Shown here piece after piece: positions 6,480 to 14,088 of a stretch of 15,045 bases of DNA. Within the stretch, counting starts at the first letter, position 1. Every line of letters starts with the position of its first letter. Both the position numbers and the translations under genes were made by a program. The notes below the pieces were generated by a model. That model did no database searches. It saw nothing but the letters and a program-made list of their open reading frames with translations, and was not told where the DNA came from. The stretch lies in assembly GCA_023145595.1 (NCBI GenBank), contig JAGLDM010000302.1:1-15045 (forward strand), in the 5' to 3' direction. The stretch is from Flavobacteriaceae bacterium. Its GTDB lineage: Bacteria; Bacteroidota; Bacteroidia; Flavobacteriales; Flavobacteriaceae.

Positions 6480-9092
6480 ATGACCTCTCAAGAAATTAGA
6501 AAGCAATTTTTAGACTTTTTCAAAAGCAAAAGCCATAAGATCGTTCCCTCTGCACCAATGGTGCTAAAAGACGACCCTACCTTAATGTTCACAAATGCCG
6601 GTATGGTTCCCTTTAAGGAGTATTTTTTAGGTCATAAAAAAGTGACGGATGCTCGGGTTTCTGACACTCAAAAATGTTTACGTGTTTCTGGAAAACACAA
6701 TGATTTAGAAGAGGTTGGAATGGATACTTATCACCATACCATGTTCGAAATGTTGGGTAATTGGAGTTTTGGTGATTATTTTAAAAAAGAAGCCATTTCT
6801 TGGGCTTGGGAATTACTAACTGAGGTTTATAAAATTGACAAAAGCAGTTTATATGTAACCGTTTTTGAAGGTGATAAAAATGACGATTTAGGGTTTGACC
6901 AAGAAGCGTATGATTATTGGAAAGAAATTATTCCTGAAGCACAAATTTTAAACGGAAACAAAAAAGATAATTTTTGGGAAATGGGTGCTCAAGGTCCGTG
7001 TGGTCCTTGTTCTGAAATTCATGTTGATATTCGCTCTGACGAAGAAAAAGCAAAGACTCCTGGAAAAGATTTAGTAAATCTAGATCATCCTTTGGTTATT
7101 GAAATATGGAATTTGGTTTTTATGGAATTCAACCGAAAAGCAGATGGTTCATTAGAACACTTACCCAACAAACATGTTGATACCGGAATGGGCTTTGAAC
7201 GTTTATGTATGGTTGTTCAAGGGAAAAAATCAAATTACGACACCGATGTTTTTACTCCACTTATTAGAGAAATAGTAACCACTACCAATTCGAAATATGG
7301 TGAAAATGAAAAGGTAGATATTGCCATTCGCGTTATTGCAGATCATGTTCGTGCTGTTGCTTTTGCAATTGCAGACGGACAATTACCGAGCAATACAGGT
7401 GCTGGTTATGTAATCAGAAGAATTTTAAGAAGAGCCATCAGATACGGCTTTACTTTTCTTGATAAAAAAGAGGCATTTATCTATAGATTAGTGTTGGTCT
7501 TAAGCAAACAAATGGGGAGAACATTTCCAGAATTAAAAGCACAAAGACAACTAATTGAGAATGTTATAAAAGAAGAAGAACAATCTTTTTTACGTACTTT
7601 AGAGCAAGGGTTAAGAAGGATAGATACTGTTATTAAAAACAATACTTCTGATAAAATCTCTGGAAAACGTGTTTTTGAACTAAAAGATACTTTCGGATTT
7701 CCAGAGGATTTAACCGAACTTATTTTAAGAGAAAACAACCTAACATACAACACACAAGAGTTTAAAAACGAATTAGAGAAACAAAAAGATAGAGGTAGAA
7801 AGGCTACTGCTACTGAAACCGATGATTGGCAAATTCTTTTTGAAGATGATGTGCAAGAATTTATAGGGTTTGATACTTTAGAAGCGACTATCAAAATTGT
7901 TAAATATCGAAAAGTTACAACCAAAAAAGAAGGAACCATGTACCAGTTGGTTTTTAACCTAACACCTTTTTACCCAGAAGGTGGAGGCCAAGTTGGTGAC
8001 AAAGGATATTTAGAAAAGTCTAATGGTGATACAATCTACATCATAGACACCAAAAAGGAAAACAACCAAATCATTCATTTAACAAAAGATATTCCAAAAG
8101 ACCTTAGCCCAGCATTCAAGGTAAAAGTAGATGAAAAACAGCGGCTTAGAACGGCTTGTAATCACACCTCTACACACCTACTCCATCAAGCTTTACGAAA
8201 GGTTTTAGGTAATCATGTTGAACAAAAAGGATCGGCTGTACATTCAAAACATTTACGTTTTGACTTTTCTCATTTTTCAAAAGTGACAGAAAAAGAGTTG
8301 CGTGAAATACAGTATTTTGTAAATGCTCGTATCAAAGATAAATTGTCACTAAAAGAACATCGAAATATTCCTATTAATGATGCTCTTAAAAAAGGGGCAC
8401 TGGCTTTGTTTGGCGAGAAATATGGAGATACAGTTCGTATGATTCAGTTCGGAAAATCTAAAGAATTATGTGGTGGTACGCACGTGAATAACACCAATGA
8501 TATTTGGCATTTTAAAATCATACACGAAACTGCAGTGGCAGCAGGAGTTAGACGAATTGAAGCCATTTCTTTTGATGCTGTTGAGGAACATTACGTCCAA
8601 AGCGAAAAAGAGTTTGTTTTGTTAAAAAGTTTGATGAAAAATCCGCAGAGCCCACTAAAATATGTAGAGCAATTACATACAGAAAATACAGATCTCAAAA
8701 AACAAATAGAGTGTTTGCTTAGAGATAAAGCAAAAAACTTAAAAACAAGTCTTAAATCTGAAGTAGAAGAAATCAATGGGGTGAATGTCATTGCTCAAAA
8801 AATTGATTTGGATCAAAACAGTCTAAAAGATTTGGCTTTTGAATTAGGAAATGAAATTGAAAATTTATTTTTCTTTGCTGCAACTCAAAATGGAGATAAA
8901 GCCATGCTAACTTGTTTTATTGCGAAAAATTTAGTCGCTAAAAAAGGTTTAAACGCTGGTCAAATAGTTAGAGAACTTGGAAAATTAATTCAAGGCGGCG
9001 GTGGTGGTCAACCATTTTTTGCTACTGCTGGTGGTAAAAACCCTGGCGGAATTCCACAAGCATTGGAGAAAGTAAAAGAATATCTGAAATAA
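6480..9092 (+). CDS. alaS: Alanyl-tRNA synthetase
   Basis: AlaRS charges tRNA-Ala with alanine in the cytoplasm and removes mischarged serine and glycine. The 870-residue protein is full length. The class II catalytic core occupies the first part ([20 protein letters not shown] near the start, GNWSFGDYF near 90, the [19 protein letters not shown] stretch near 310). The editing domain carries the zinc-binding HTSTH (H562, H566) and CGGTH (C664, H668), so proofreading should be intact. The C-terminal domain ends with the glycine-rich [14 protein letters not shown] loop. Start ATG at 6480 gives the normal [14 protein letters not shown] beginning. It stands alone on the plus strand, divergent from the M23 gene and separated from the GSCFA gene by palindromic repeats. 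Confidence 0.98.
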   Translation: MTSQEIRKQFLDFFKSKSHKIVPSAPMVLKDDPTLMFTNAGMVPFKEYFLGHKKVTDARVSDTQKCLRVSGKHNDLEEVGMDTYHHTMFEMLGNWSFGDYFKKEAISWAWELLTEVYKIDKSSLYVTVFEGDKNDDLGFDQEAYDYWKEIIPEAQILNGNKKDNFWEMGAQGPCGPCSEIHVDIRSDEEKAKTPGKDLVNLDHPLVIEIWNLVFMEFNRKADGSLEHLPNKHVDTGMGFERLCMVVQGKKSNYDTDVFTPLIREIVTTTNSKYGENEKVDIAIRVIADHVRAVAFAIADGQLPSNTGAGYVIRRILRRAIRYGFTFLDKKEAFIYRLVLVLSKQMGRTFPELKAQRQLIENVIKEEEQSFLRTLEQGLRRIDTVIKNNTSDKISGKRVFELKDTFGFPEDLTELILRENNLTYNTQEFKNELEKQKDRGRKATATETDDWQILFEDDVQEFIGFDTLEATIKIVKYRKVTTKKEGTMYQLVFNLTPFYPEGGGQVGDKGYLEKSNGDTIYIIDTKKENNQIIHLTKDIPKDLSPAFKVKVDEKQRLRTACNHTSTHLLHQALRKVLGNHVEQKGSAVHSKHLRFDFSHFSKVTEKELREIQYFVNARIKDKLSLKEHRNIPINDALKKGALALFGEKYGDTVRMIQFGKSKELCGGTHVNNTNDIWHFKIIHETAVAAGVRRIEAISFDAVEEHYVQSEKEFVLLKSLMKNPQSPLKYVEQLHTENTDLKKQIECLLRDKAKNLKTSLKSEVEEINGVNVIAQKIDLDQNSLKDLAFELGNEIENLFFFAATQNGDKAMLTCFIAKNLVAKKGLNAGQIVRELGKLIQGGGGGQPFFATAGGKNPGGIPQALEKVKEYLK

Positions 9093-9098
9093 AGTTAT

Positions 9099-9178
9099 CC
9101 TGCAAGATTTTTGAAACCTTGTAGGTATTATTACCATTATATGCTTTGATTAAAATTCACAAGGTTCTTAAAACCTTG
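9099..9178. repeat. Two direct copies of a 19-base palindromic repeat
   Basis: Positions 9103-9121 and 9160-9178 read CAAGATTTTTGAAACCTTG and CAAGGTTCTTAAAACCTTG, alike at 16 of 19 positions and both self-complementary. In the first copy the arms extend to CCTGCAAG/CTTGTAGG (9099-9125). The copies start 57 bases apart, directly after alaS. CAAGGTTTTNAAAACCTTG-like hairpins occur scattered between genes in flavobacteria, so this is probably a dispersed palindromic repeat, and it may also work as the alaS transcript end. Confidence 0.7.
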
Positions 9179-9194
9179 CACAAAAAATGATACA

Positions 9195-9230
9195 ACCCTG
9201 AAACAATCCCGAAAGTTTTCGGGACAGGGT
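9195..9230. repeat. Nested hairpin just before the GSCFA gene
   Basis: TCCCGAAA (9207-9214) pairs with TTTCGGGA (9217-9224) around two bases, and the outer ACCCTG (9195-9200) pairs with CAGGGT (9225-9230), leaving AAACAA as a one-sided bulge. It ends 16 bases before the likely start codon at 9247, so it could affect translation if transcribed. It is GC-rich compared with its surroundings, and resembles dispersed intergenic repeats. Confidence 0.65.
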
Positions 9231-9246
9231 GACGGAAATGATATAT

Positions 9247-10194
9247 ATGAATTTCAGAACGCAAATACCATTCAGTAAAAAATCGAACAACCCAATAGAC
9301 CACACATCTAAAATACTGTTATTTGGTTCTTGCTTTTCTGAAAATATTGGTGCTAAATTCAACTATTTCAAATTTAAAAATGCCATAAATCCATTCGGAA
9401 TCTTATTTCACCCAATTGCAATTGAAAAACTAATTTTAAATGCCATCAACCAGAAAAAATATACTAAAGATGATGTGTTTTTTCACAATGAACGCTGGCA
9501 TTGTTTTGATGCCCATTCTGAATTAAGCAATCCTTCAAAAGAAGTTTTATTGCAAAATTTGAATAAAATTATTGAGTCAACATATCAACAATTAAACAAT
9601 TCAACAGATCTTATTATTACGCTAGGAACCTCATGGGTATATCGGGACATTGAAAGCAATCAAATTGTTGCAAACTGTCATAAAGTTCCACAAAAAAACT
9701 TTTTAAAAGAATTGTTGTCTGTTGATGAAATAATGGCGAGTTTAGAAGATATTATAACGCTTGTAAAAAGCATCAATCCTACTGTTAACATAATTTTTAC
9801 CGTTTCTCCAGTACGTCATTTAAAAAATGGTTTTACAGAAAACAATTTGAGCAAAGCACATTTAATTTCTGCAATTCATCAAGTTGTTGAACCTATAAAT
9901 CACATCCATTATTTTGAGAGTTATGAGATTATGATGGATGATTTGCGTGACTACCGCTTTTATGAATCAGATATGATTCACCCTAATAAAACTGCGATTG
10001 ATTATATTTGGGAGCAATTCAAAAATAGTTGGATTCATCCGTCTTCCTTTGAAACCATGAACGAGGTTGATACCATTCAAAAAGGATTAGCGCATAGACC
10101 TTTTAATGAATCTTCTGAGCATCATCAGCAATTTTTACAAAAACTGCAACTAAAAATAAAGACTTTAAACACTAAACACAATATCTATTTTTAA
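9247..10194 (+). CDS. GSCFA domain protein, SGNH/GDSL-like hydrolase
   Basis: A GSCFA family protein, related to GDSL/SGNH lipases and esterases; substrate unknown. The 315-residue product carries the name-giving block FGSCFSENIG with the presumed nucleophile serine at residues 26-35, the second block NPFGILFHP (48-56), TLGTSWVY, VSPVRH, and the C-terminal DMIHPN with the presumed catalytic D242 and H245. There is no signal peptide. The frame is open from GTG at 9229, but that codon lies inside the hairpin at 9195-9230; ATG at 9247 gives the family's usual MNFRTQIPF beginning, and ATG at 9238 is an alternative. It is alone on the plus strand between repeats and a decayed region. The family is frequent in Bacteroidota and Proteobacteria, with no settled function. 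Confidence 0.9.
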   Translation: MNFRTQIPFSKKSNNPIDHTSKILLFGSCFSENIGAKFNYFKFKNAINPFGILFHPIAIEKLILNAINQKKYTKDDVFFHNERWHCFDAHSELSNPSKEVLLQNLNKIIESTYQQLNNSTDLIITLGTSWVYRDIESNQIVANCHKVPQKNFLKELLSVDEIMASLEDIITLVKSINPTVNIIFTVSPVRHLKNGFTENNLSKAHLISAIHQVVEPINHIHYFESYEIMMDDLRDYRFYESDMIHPNKTAIDYIWEQFKNSWIHPSSFETMNEVDTIQKGLAHRPFNESSEHHQQFLQKLQLKIKTLNTKHNIYF

Positions 10195-10220
10195 ACAATA
10201 CGAAATTCTGCGTATTATTT
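10193..10220 (+). terminator. Possible hairpin terminator after the GSCFA gene
   Basis: AATACG (10197-10202) pairs with CGTATT (10211-10216) around eight bases, and the stem can extend on both sides to AAA/TTT with one mismatch. It overlaps the GSCFA stop codon. The T-run is short, so it is a weak candidate. Confidence 0.4.
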
Positions 10221-10276
10221 ATAGATGCAATACCAATATAGTTTTAAGTTGCCGTATATATTTCGTATATTTAAAC

Positions 10277-10400
10277 ATGGGAAAAATAGCACATTTCAGA
10301 ATCGTTAACAGAACTTAAAAGTTTGTTATCAAGACAGAAAAGGAGAAAAGCGAGTAATCATCATTATTTAAAAGCATTCAATACGGCATTTAATGACTAA
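10277..10400 (+). pseudogene. Possible decayed transposase N-terminus
   Basis: An ATG at 10277 starts MGKIAHF and soon stops, but from 10296 a second frame continues with SESLTELKSLLSRQKRRKAS and ends FNTAFND-stop at 10400. Joined by a one-base frameshift they give a start like MGKIA followed by a helical, lysine-rich segment. This resembles the N-terminal helix-turn-helix part of IS630-type transposases in Bacteroidota from general familiarity; I cannot confirm it. A TATATTTA box lies just before the ATG (10266-10273). No DDE domain, terminal inverted repeats or target duplication is visible, so at best this is an old fragment. Confidence 0.35.
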
Positions 10401-10560
10401 ATGGGTATTAGATGTGCTTAATTGCGTGGTGTTTTTTTTAATAGCGTTTTTTATTGCAGTCTTCGTTAAGATACATGGCGAATTACCAATCAATCTGGTA
10501 GTAGATTTCGGATTCAGTGGGATATTAGTTTTTAAAGATTTTCTAATTTTAATTTTTTAG
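10393..10560 (+). CDS. Putative small membrane protein, 55 aa
   Basis: An open frame starting MTKWVLDVLNCVVFFLIAFF has one strong membrane helix (about residues 5-26), then VKIHGELPINLVVDFGFSG and a hydrophobic end (FLILIF). The last 29 bases overlap the 3' end of the convergent mmcQ-like gene. Its ATG overlaps the stop of the possible transposase fragment just upstream. I recognise no family. It could be a small orphan membrane protein, or the tail of a lost gene in a decayed stretch. Confidence 0.35.
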   Translation: MTKWVLDVLNCVVFFLIAFFIAVFVKIHGELPINLVVDFGFSGILVFKDFLILIF

Positions 10561-10885
10561 GCAACCCTGCTACCACCAAATCATAAGAATGATCGATTAA
10601 TTCTTTAAAGAATTCATCAGATAAATTTCCATTTGGCTCAACCGTATTCCAATGTTTTTTATTCATATGAAACCCCGGAATTATAGACCCGTCATATTCT
10701 TCTCGTAATTCAATTGCCCATTCTGGGTCACATTTTAAATTCACACCAAACGGGATGCGCTCTAAGCCACAAAGTGCAAACATTTTATCCATCACTTTAA
10801 AAACTAGCGTCACTTCATCAAAAGGAAAATGTTCGGTAACTCCTTTTTTTGATAGGCAATATGCTCTGTATTGTTCTACGTTCAT
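10532..10885 (-). CDS. MmcQ/YjbR family DNA-binding-fold protein
   Basis: A 117-residue MmcQ/YjbR (CyaY-like fold, double-wing) protein. The family pattern is clear: MNVEQYRAYCLSKKGVTEHF, PFDEVTLVFKV, FALCGLE, INLKCDP-like VNLKCDPEWAIELRE, IIPGFHMNKKHWNTV and the C-terminal DHSYDLVVAGLPKK. The family has been proposed to bind DNA but lacks an agreed role. The frame is open up to a GTG at 10957 that overlaps the hemW stop (TAGTG), which would add 24 residues; ATG at 10885 gives the family's usual beginning, so I chose it. The gene follows hemW on the same strand by 71 bases and is probably co-transcribed. Confidence 0.9.
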   Translation of the reverse strand: MNVEQYRAYCLSKKGVTEHFPFDEVTLVFKVMDKMFALCGLERIPFGVNLKCDPEWAIELREEYDGSIIPGFHMNKKHWNTVEPNGNLSDEFFKELIDHSYDLVVAGLPKKLKLENL

Positions 10886-10956
10886 GTTTATCAATTCGAT
10901 ATACTCCTCGCTTTTAAAAAACGAATTATCCCGCACCTCTCTAAAACCTAAAAACA

Positions 10957-12114
10957 CTAAACCATAAACAAATATGATGCAATACCATCTGCCAAAAACT
11001 TACCTTTTGAAGTTGTTTTAAGGAGAATTAATTTTTGAGATTCTTCACTTCGTTCAAAATGACAATTCTCTATAATTAGTAATCCCTGATCAATGTGTTT
11101 TTTAACTGCTTTTAAAAGATGACTATAAAATTCTTCACCAAATTCAGATCTTACTTTTATCAAATCAACCCCCCAAATAGTTCGTAAACCGGTCATAATA
11201 TATTCGTTAAATCGATCTTTATCTGAAAGTAATTCCTTTTCTGAAGGAAGTATATTTTGTTCGATTGATTTTATGTATTTTGTATTATTCGCAACATTCC
11301 ATGAGCGTTCTTTTTCATTATAGGAATGAGCAGAAGGACCAATTCCTAAATATTGTTTTCCTAACCAGTAGGAAGTATTGTGTTTAGAGAAAAAAAATTC
11401 TTTTCCAAAATTCGATATTTCATAATGTATAAACCCTTGCTTTGCTGTCTCATTAACCAAAATATCAAAATGCTTTGCGGCTAAACTTTCATCTAAAGGT
11501 GGATATTTTCCGGTTTTAATAAAAGAAGCCAACGCCGTTTTTGGCTCAACGGTTAAGGCATAACTCGAAATATGCGATACTCCAAAATCAAACGCTTTTT
11601 GTAAATTCTGTCGCCAACGTTCTTCGGTCATGTTCGGAATTCCGTAAATTAAATCAATGGTAATATTCTCAAAGTAGCGAGTCGACTCTGACAGACATTC
11701 TAAAGATTCGGATGCTGTGTGGGCGCGATTCATTGTTTTTAAATCATCTCCATAAAAGGATTGAATTCCGATACTTAATCTATTTATTGGAGTTTTAGAT
11801 AATTGGATAATTTGACTTTTAGACAAGTCATCTGGATTCGCTTCTAAGGTAATTTCTGGATTTTCAACTACGCTATAATTTTTATAAATCGTATCTATTA
11901 TTAATTGCAATTCATCAACTGTTAATAATGATGGCGTTCCTCCTCCAAAATAAATAGTTTCTATTTCTTCTGAAATTTCAGTATTTCTTAACTCCAATTC
12001 TTTGACAATTGCAGTAAGCATTGTCCCCTTATTTTTAAGCGATGTAGAAAAATGAAAGTCGCAATAATAACAAGCCTGCTTGCAAAACGGAATATGGATA
12101 TAAATACCTGCCAT
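10957..12114 (-). CDS. hemW: HemW-like radical SAM protein, heme chaperone
   Basis: A 385-residue radical SAM protein of the HemN/HemW group. The iron-sulfur motif CxxxCxxC is C11, C15 and C18 (PFCKQACYYCDF), followed by GGGTPSLL, EANPDD, RLSIGIQSF and YGIPNMTEERW, and a HemW C-terminal domain. The short N-terminus before the cluster and the CxxxCxxCxF form fit HemW, which binds heme and helps put it into respiratory enzymes, rather than the oxidase HemN. Odd feature: residues 351-359 read CHFERSEES, the known in-frame translation of a dispersed intergenic repeat, inserted between LLIIEN and KLILLKTTSKGKFLADGIAS. The flanking C-terminal domain continues in frame, so the protein probably still works. 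A TACATTTG box lies upstream at 12172-12165. Confidence 0.93.
   Translation of the reverse strand: MAGIYIHIPFCKQACYYCDFHFSTSLKNKGTMLTAIVKELELRNTEISEEIETIYFGGGTPSLLTVDELQLIIDTIYKNYSVVENPEITLEANPDDLSKSQIIQLSKTPINRLSIGIQSFYGDDLKTMNRAHTASESLECLSESTRYFENITIDLIYGIPNMTEERWRQNLQKAFDFGVSHISSYALTVEPKTALASFIKTGKYPPLDESLAAKHFDILVNETAKQGFIHYEISNFGKEFFFSKHNTSYWLGKQYLGIGPSAHSYNEKERSWNVANNTKYIKSIEQNILPSEKELLSDKDRFNEYIMTGLRTIWGVDLIKVRSEFGEEFYSHLLKAVKKHIDQGLLIIENCHFERSEESQKLILLKTTSKGKFLADGIASYLFMV
11037..11070. repeat. Dispersed repeat inserted within hemW (CHFERSEES element)
   Basis: These 34 bases read, on the minus strand, GAGAATTGTCATTTTGAACG and then AAGTGAAGAATCTC. This resembles the Bacteroidota intergenic element of the type GTCATTTCGAGCGAAGTCGA. 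The ends GAGA/TCTC are complementary. In the hemW frame it encodes ENCHFERSEESQ. Confidence 0.7.
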
Positions 12115-12164
12115 GAGTTAATCTAATTAATCTGCATACTATTATTGTCGGATTTTACAATTAA

Positions 12165-12172
12165 CAAATGTA
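12165..12172 (-). promoter_or_regulatory. -7 box for hemW and mmcQ-like gene
   Basis: The minus strand reads TACATTTG, an exact TAnnTTTG, ten bases after the ruvC stop. No clear TTTG is seen at -33. The leader would be about 44 bases. Confidence 0.45.
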
Positions 12173-12181
12173 GTACGGTAT

Positions 12182-12733
12182 TCACTTTACTTTATTCGGA
12201 TTTTGTTTCACAAATGCACTCCACCCCGAATAACTTTTTTCCGAAGTCACTCTACCACTATTATAAAAATGGCAAACTGCCGCTGCCAAACCATCCGTAG
12301 CATCTAAGTTTTTAGGAAGTGTTTTTAATTTTAAGGTGGTTTTTAACATTCCGGCTACCTGTTCTTTACTCGCATTACCATTACCGGTAATTGCCATTTT
12401 TATTTTTTTGGGTGCGTATTCAGTAATAGGAATATCACGAGACAATCCTGCTGCAATGGCTACTCCTTGAGCGCGCCCTAATTTAAGCATGGATTGTACA
12501 TTTTTACCAAAAAAAGGCGCTTCAATAGCAATTTCATCAGGATGATATGATTCAATTAACTCTATGGTACGTTCAAAAATCAACTTTAATTTAACATAGT
12601 GATCATCGTACTTTTTGAGGATTAACTCATTCATTACTATAAACTCCATTTTTTTGTTGATAACTTTAATTAATCCAAACCCCATAATAGTAGTTCCGGG
12701 ATCAATACCTAATATGATTTTTTCAGTTGACAA
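12182..12733 (-). CDS. ruvC: Holliday junction endonuclease RuvC
   Basis: RuvC cuts Holliday junctions as a dimer with RuvAB during recombination repair. The 183 residues carry the acidic active site: D11 in [13 protein letters not shown]71 in [10 protein letters not shown], and D144 and D147 in [14 protein letters not shown]. The length is close to normal, with a slightly long basic C-terminus. The start codon is TTG at 12733: no ATG or GTG exists between an in-frame TGA upstream and this TTG, and the next ATG lies behind the catalytic D11, so TTG must be used. It is divergent from the glycosyltransferase gene across 66 bases, and is followed by hemW on the same strand. Confidence 0.96.
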   Translation of the reverse strand: MSTEKIILGIDPGTTIMGFGLIKVINKKMEFIVMNELILKKYDDHYVKLKLIFERTIELIESYHPDEIAIEAPFFGKNVQSMLKLGRAQGVAIAAGLSRDIPITEYAPKKIKMAITGNGNASKEQVAGMLKTTLKLKTLPKNLDATDGLAAAVCHFYNSGRVTSEKSYSGWSAFVKQNPNKVK

Positions 12734-12750
12734 AATTTCGTTTCTTTGCG

Positions 12751-12758
12751 TAAAAATA
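12751..12758 (-). promoter_or_regulatory. Possible -7 box for ruvC
   Basis: The minus strand reads TATTTTTA, one base off TAnnTTTG, 17 bases before the TTG start, the same short-leader layout as era and der. The -33 region is not clear. Confidence 0.3.
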
Positions 12759-12799
12759 CAATAAACTCATTTAGTATTCAATGCTAATTTTTTAAAAGA

Positions 12800-13924
12800 A
12801 TGACAGCCTTTTTTATTTTGATTTCCTTTACTTATATTCTTTTAATAGGATCATTTATCTATGGTTTTTTTTGGATGAAAGAATTCCGAAGGAAAGATAT
12901 TCTTGCACAAAACACTTTTACCATCATCGTTCCTTTCCGAAATGAATCCGAGAATTTACCCTTGTTATTGGCTAGTTTTACAAAACTCGACTACCCTGTA
13001 GAACTATTTGAAATTTTATTAATCAATGATGAATCGGAGGATGATTATATTACGCCTATCAACAAATTCAAGAGAAACAATACAGGCATCAACCTTAGAG
13101 TAATCAATAATAACAGAACTTCTAAGTCACCAAAGAAGGATGCAATAGAGACTGGTATTTTGCATTCAAACTTTGATTGGATTGTTACAACGGATGCTGA
13201 TTGTGAATTTCCAGAGCGGTGGATTACCGAGTACGACCACTTTATTCAATTAAACAAACCTGTTTTTATTGCAGGGCCTGTTTGTTTTAAAAACAAGCCA
13301 TCGTTTCTAGCCATTTTCCAAAGTTTAGATTTCTCTGCCCTTATTGGTTGCACTATTGGAGGATTCGGAATTAAAAAACCTTTTATGTGTAATGGAGCAA
13401 ATCTTTGTTATCAAAAAAGCACGTTTATGGATCTGGATGGATTCCAAGGAAATACTGACATTGCAAGTGGTGATGATATCTTTTTATTAGAAAAGATGCT
13501 TGCCAAGTACCCGAAACAAACAAAATACCTAAAATCAACTGATGCCTTAGTTACAACTTCTACCATGCCATCACTTAAAGAATTGATTCATCAACGAGTT
13601 CGCTGGGCTTCAAAAACGACATCTTACAACAATAATTTCGCCAAGTTTGTAGGTGTTACTGTTCTCTTAATGAATATTGTTTGTGTATTTATAATTACCA
13701 AGGCCGTTTTTCAACTTAATATTTCCCAAACATCTCTCCTTATTTTATCGCTTAAAATCGGGATTGATTTTATCATTATCTCCATAATGCTACGGTTTAC
13801 AAAGAAAACATCTAACCTTTTCTTCTATCCTATAATTTCAATAATCCATCCGTTTTTCAATACTTTAATTGCTTTTATTAGTCTCTTTAAAAGAAAATAT
13901 AGTTGGAAAAACCGTGACTTTTAA
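12800..13924 (+). CDS. Membrane glycosyltransferase, family 2
   Basis: An inverting GT2 glycosyltransferase of the membrane type. The 374 residues show a membrane helix at 2-24, the GT-A domain from about 40 (TIIVPFRNESENL), with D77 in LLINDESEDD, the metal-binding DAD at 132-134 (VTTDADCEFPERW), the GDD at 224-226 in place of the acceptor-binding acidic motif, and QRVRW at 265-269, the QxxRW motif of processive or lipid-linked enzymes. Three membrane helices follow (about 283-303, 313-333, 342-363). All catalytic parts are present. Sugar and acceptor cannot be told from sequence; a role in envelope glycolipid or polysaccharide synthesis is the natural guess. ATG at 12800 is the first start in frame. 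Confidence 0.92.
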   Translation: MTAFFILISFTYILLIGSFIYGFFWMKEFRRKDILAQNTFTIIVPFRNESENLPLLLASFTKLDYPVELFEILLINDESEDDYITPINKFKRNNTGINLRVINNNRTSKSPKKDAIETGILHSNFDWIVTTDADCEFPERWITEYDHFIQLNKPVFIAGPVCFKNKPSFLAIFQSLDFSALIGCTIGGFGIKKPFMCNGANLCYQKSTFMDLDGFQGNTDIASGDDIFLLEKMLAKYPKQTKYLKSTDALVTTSTMPSLKELIHQRVRWASKTTSYNNNFAKFVGVTVLLMNIVCVFIITKAVFQLNISQTSLLILSLKIGIDFIIISIMLRFTKKTSNLFFYPIISIIHPFFNTLIAFISLFKRKYSWKNRDF

Positions 13925-13962
13925 GAAATCCTCACACAAAGCAGCAATTGGTTATTTTACAT

Positions 13963-13993
13963 AATAAACGGTATGATTCTATAAATAAACGGT
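13963..13993. repeat. Direct repeat AATAAACGGT, spaced by two helical turns
   Basis: AATAAACGGT occurs at 13963-13972 and again at 13984-13993, 21 bases apart from start to start, which places both on the same face of DNA. It lies about 95-125 bases upstream of the BI-1 start codon. It could be a regulator binding site or chance in AT-rich DNA. Confidence 0.4.
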
Positions 13994-14075
13994 TTTTTTC
14001 TTACAAAAATTAAAGTTATCAACAGTACTATTAGGTTGTTAACAATTTAATCTCTATATTGTGGGAATTACCCCC

Positions 14076-14083
14076 TAACTTTA
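14076..14083 (+). promoter_or_regulatory. -7 box for the BI-1 gene, suggesting a leaderless transcript
   Basis: TAACTTTA, one base off TAnnTTTG, ends six bases before the ATG at 14089. With the usual distance from box to start of transcription, the transcript would begin at or next to the start codon. Confidence 0.45.
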
Positions 14084-14088
14084 CAATA

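Noticed and set aside
7481..7939. Minus-strand open frame of 152 codons inside alaS
   Set aside because: Shadow of alaS codons, serine- and leucine-rich translation without any domain.
9229..9246. GTG start for the GSCFA gene
   Set aside because: It lies within the hairpin at 9195-9230 and adds residues not usual for the family.
10886..10957. GTG start coupled to the hemW stop for the mmcQ-like gene
   Set aside because: The TAGTG overlap is attractive, but the extra 24 residues do not fit the family's normal start at MNVEQYR; kept only as an alternative.
14016..14044. DnaA-box-like TTATCAACA and TTGTTAACA
   Set aside because: Both differ from TTATCCACA, only two are present and there is no dnaA, dnaN or AT-rich unwinding array; an origin is not supported.
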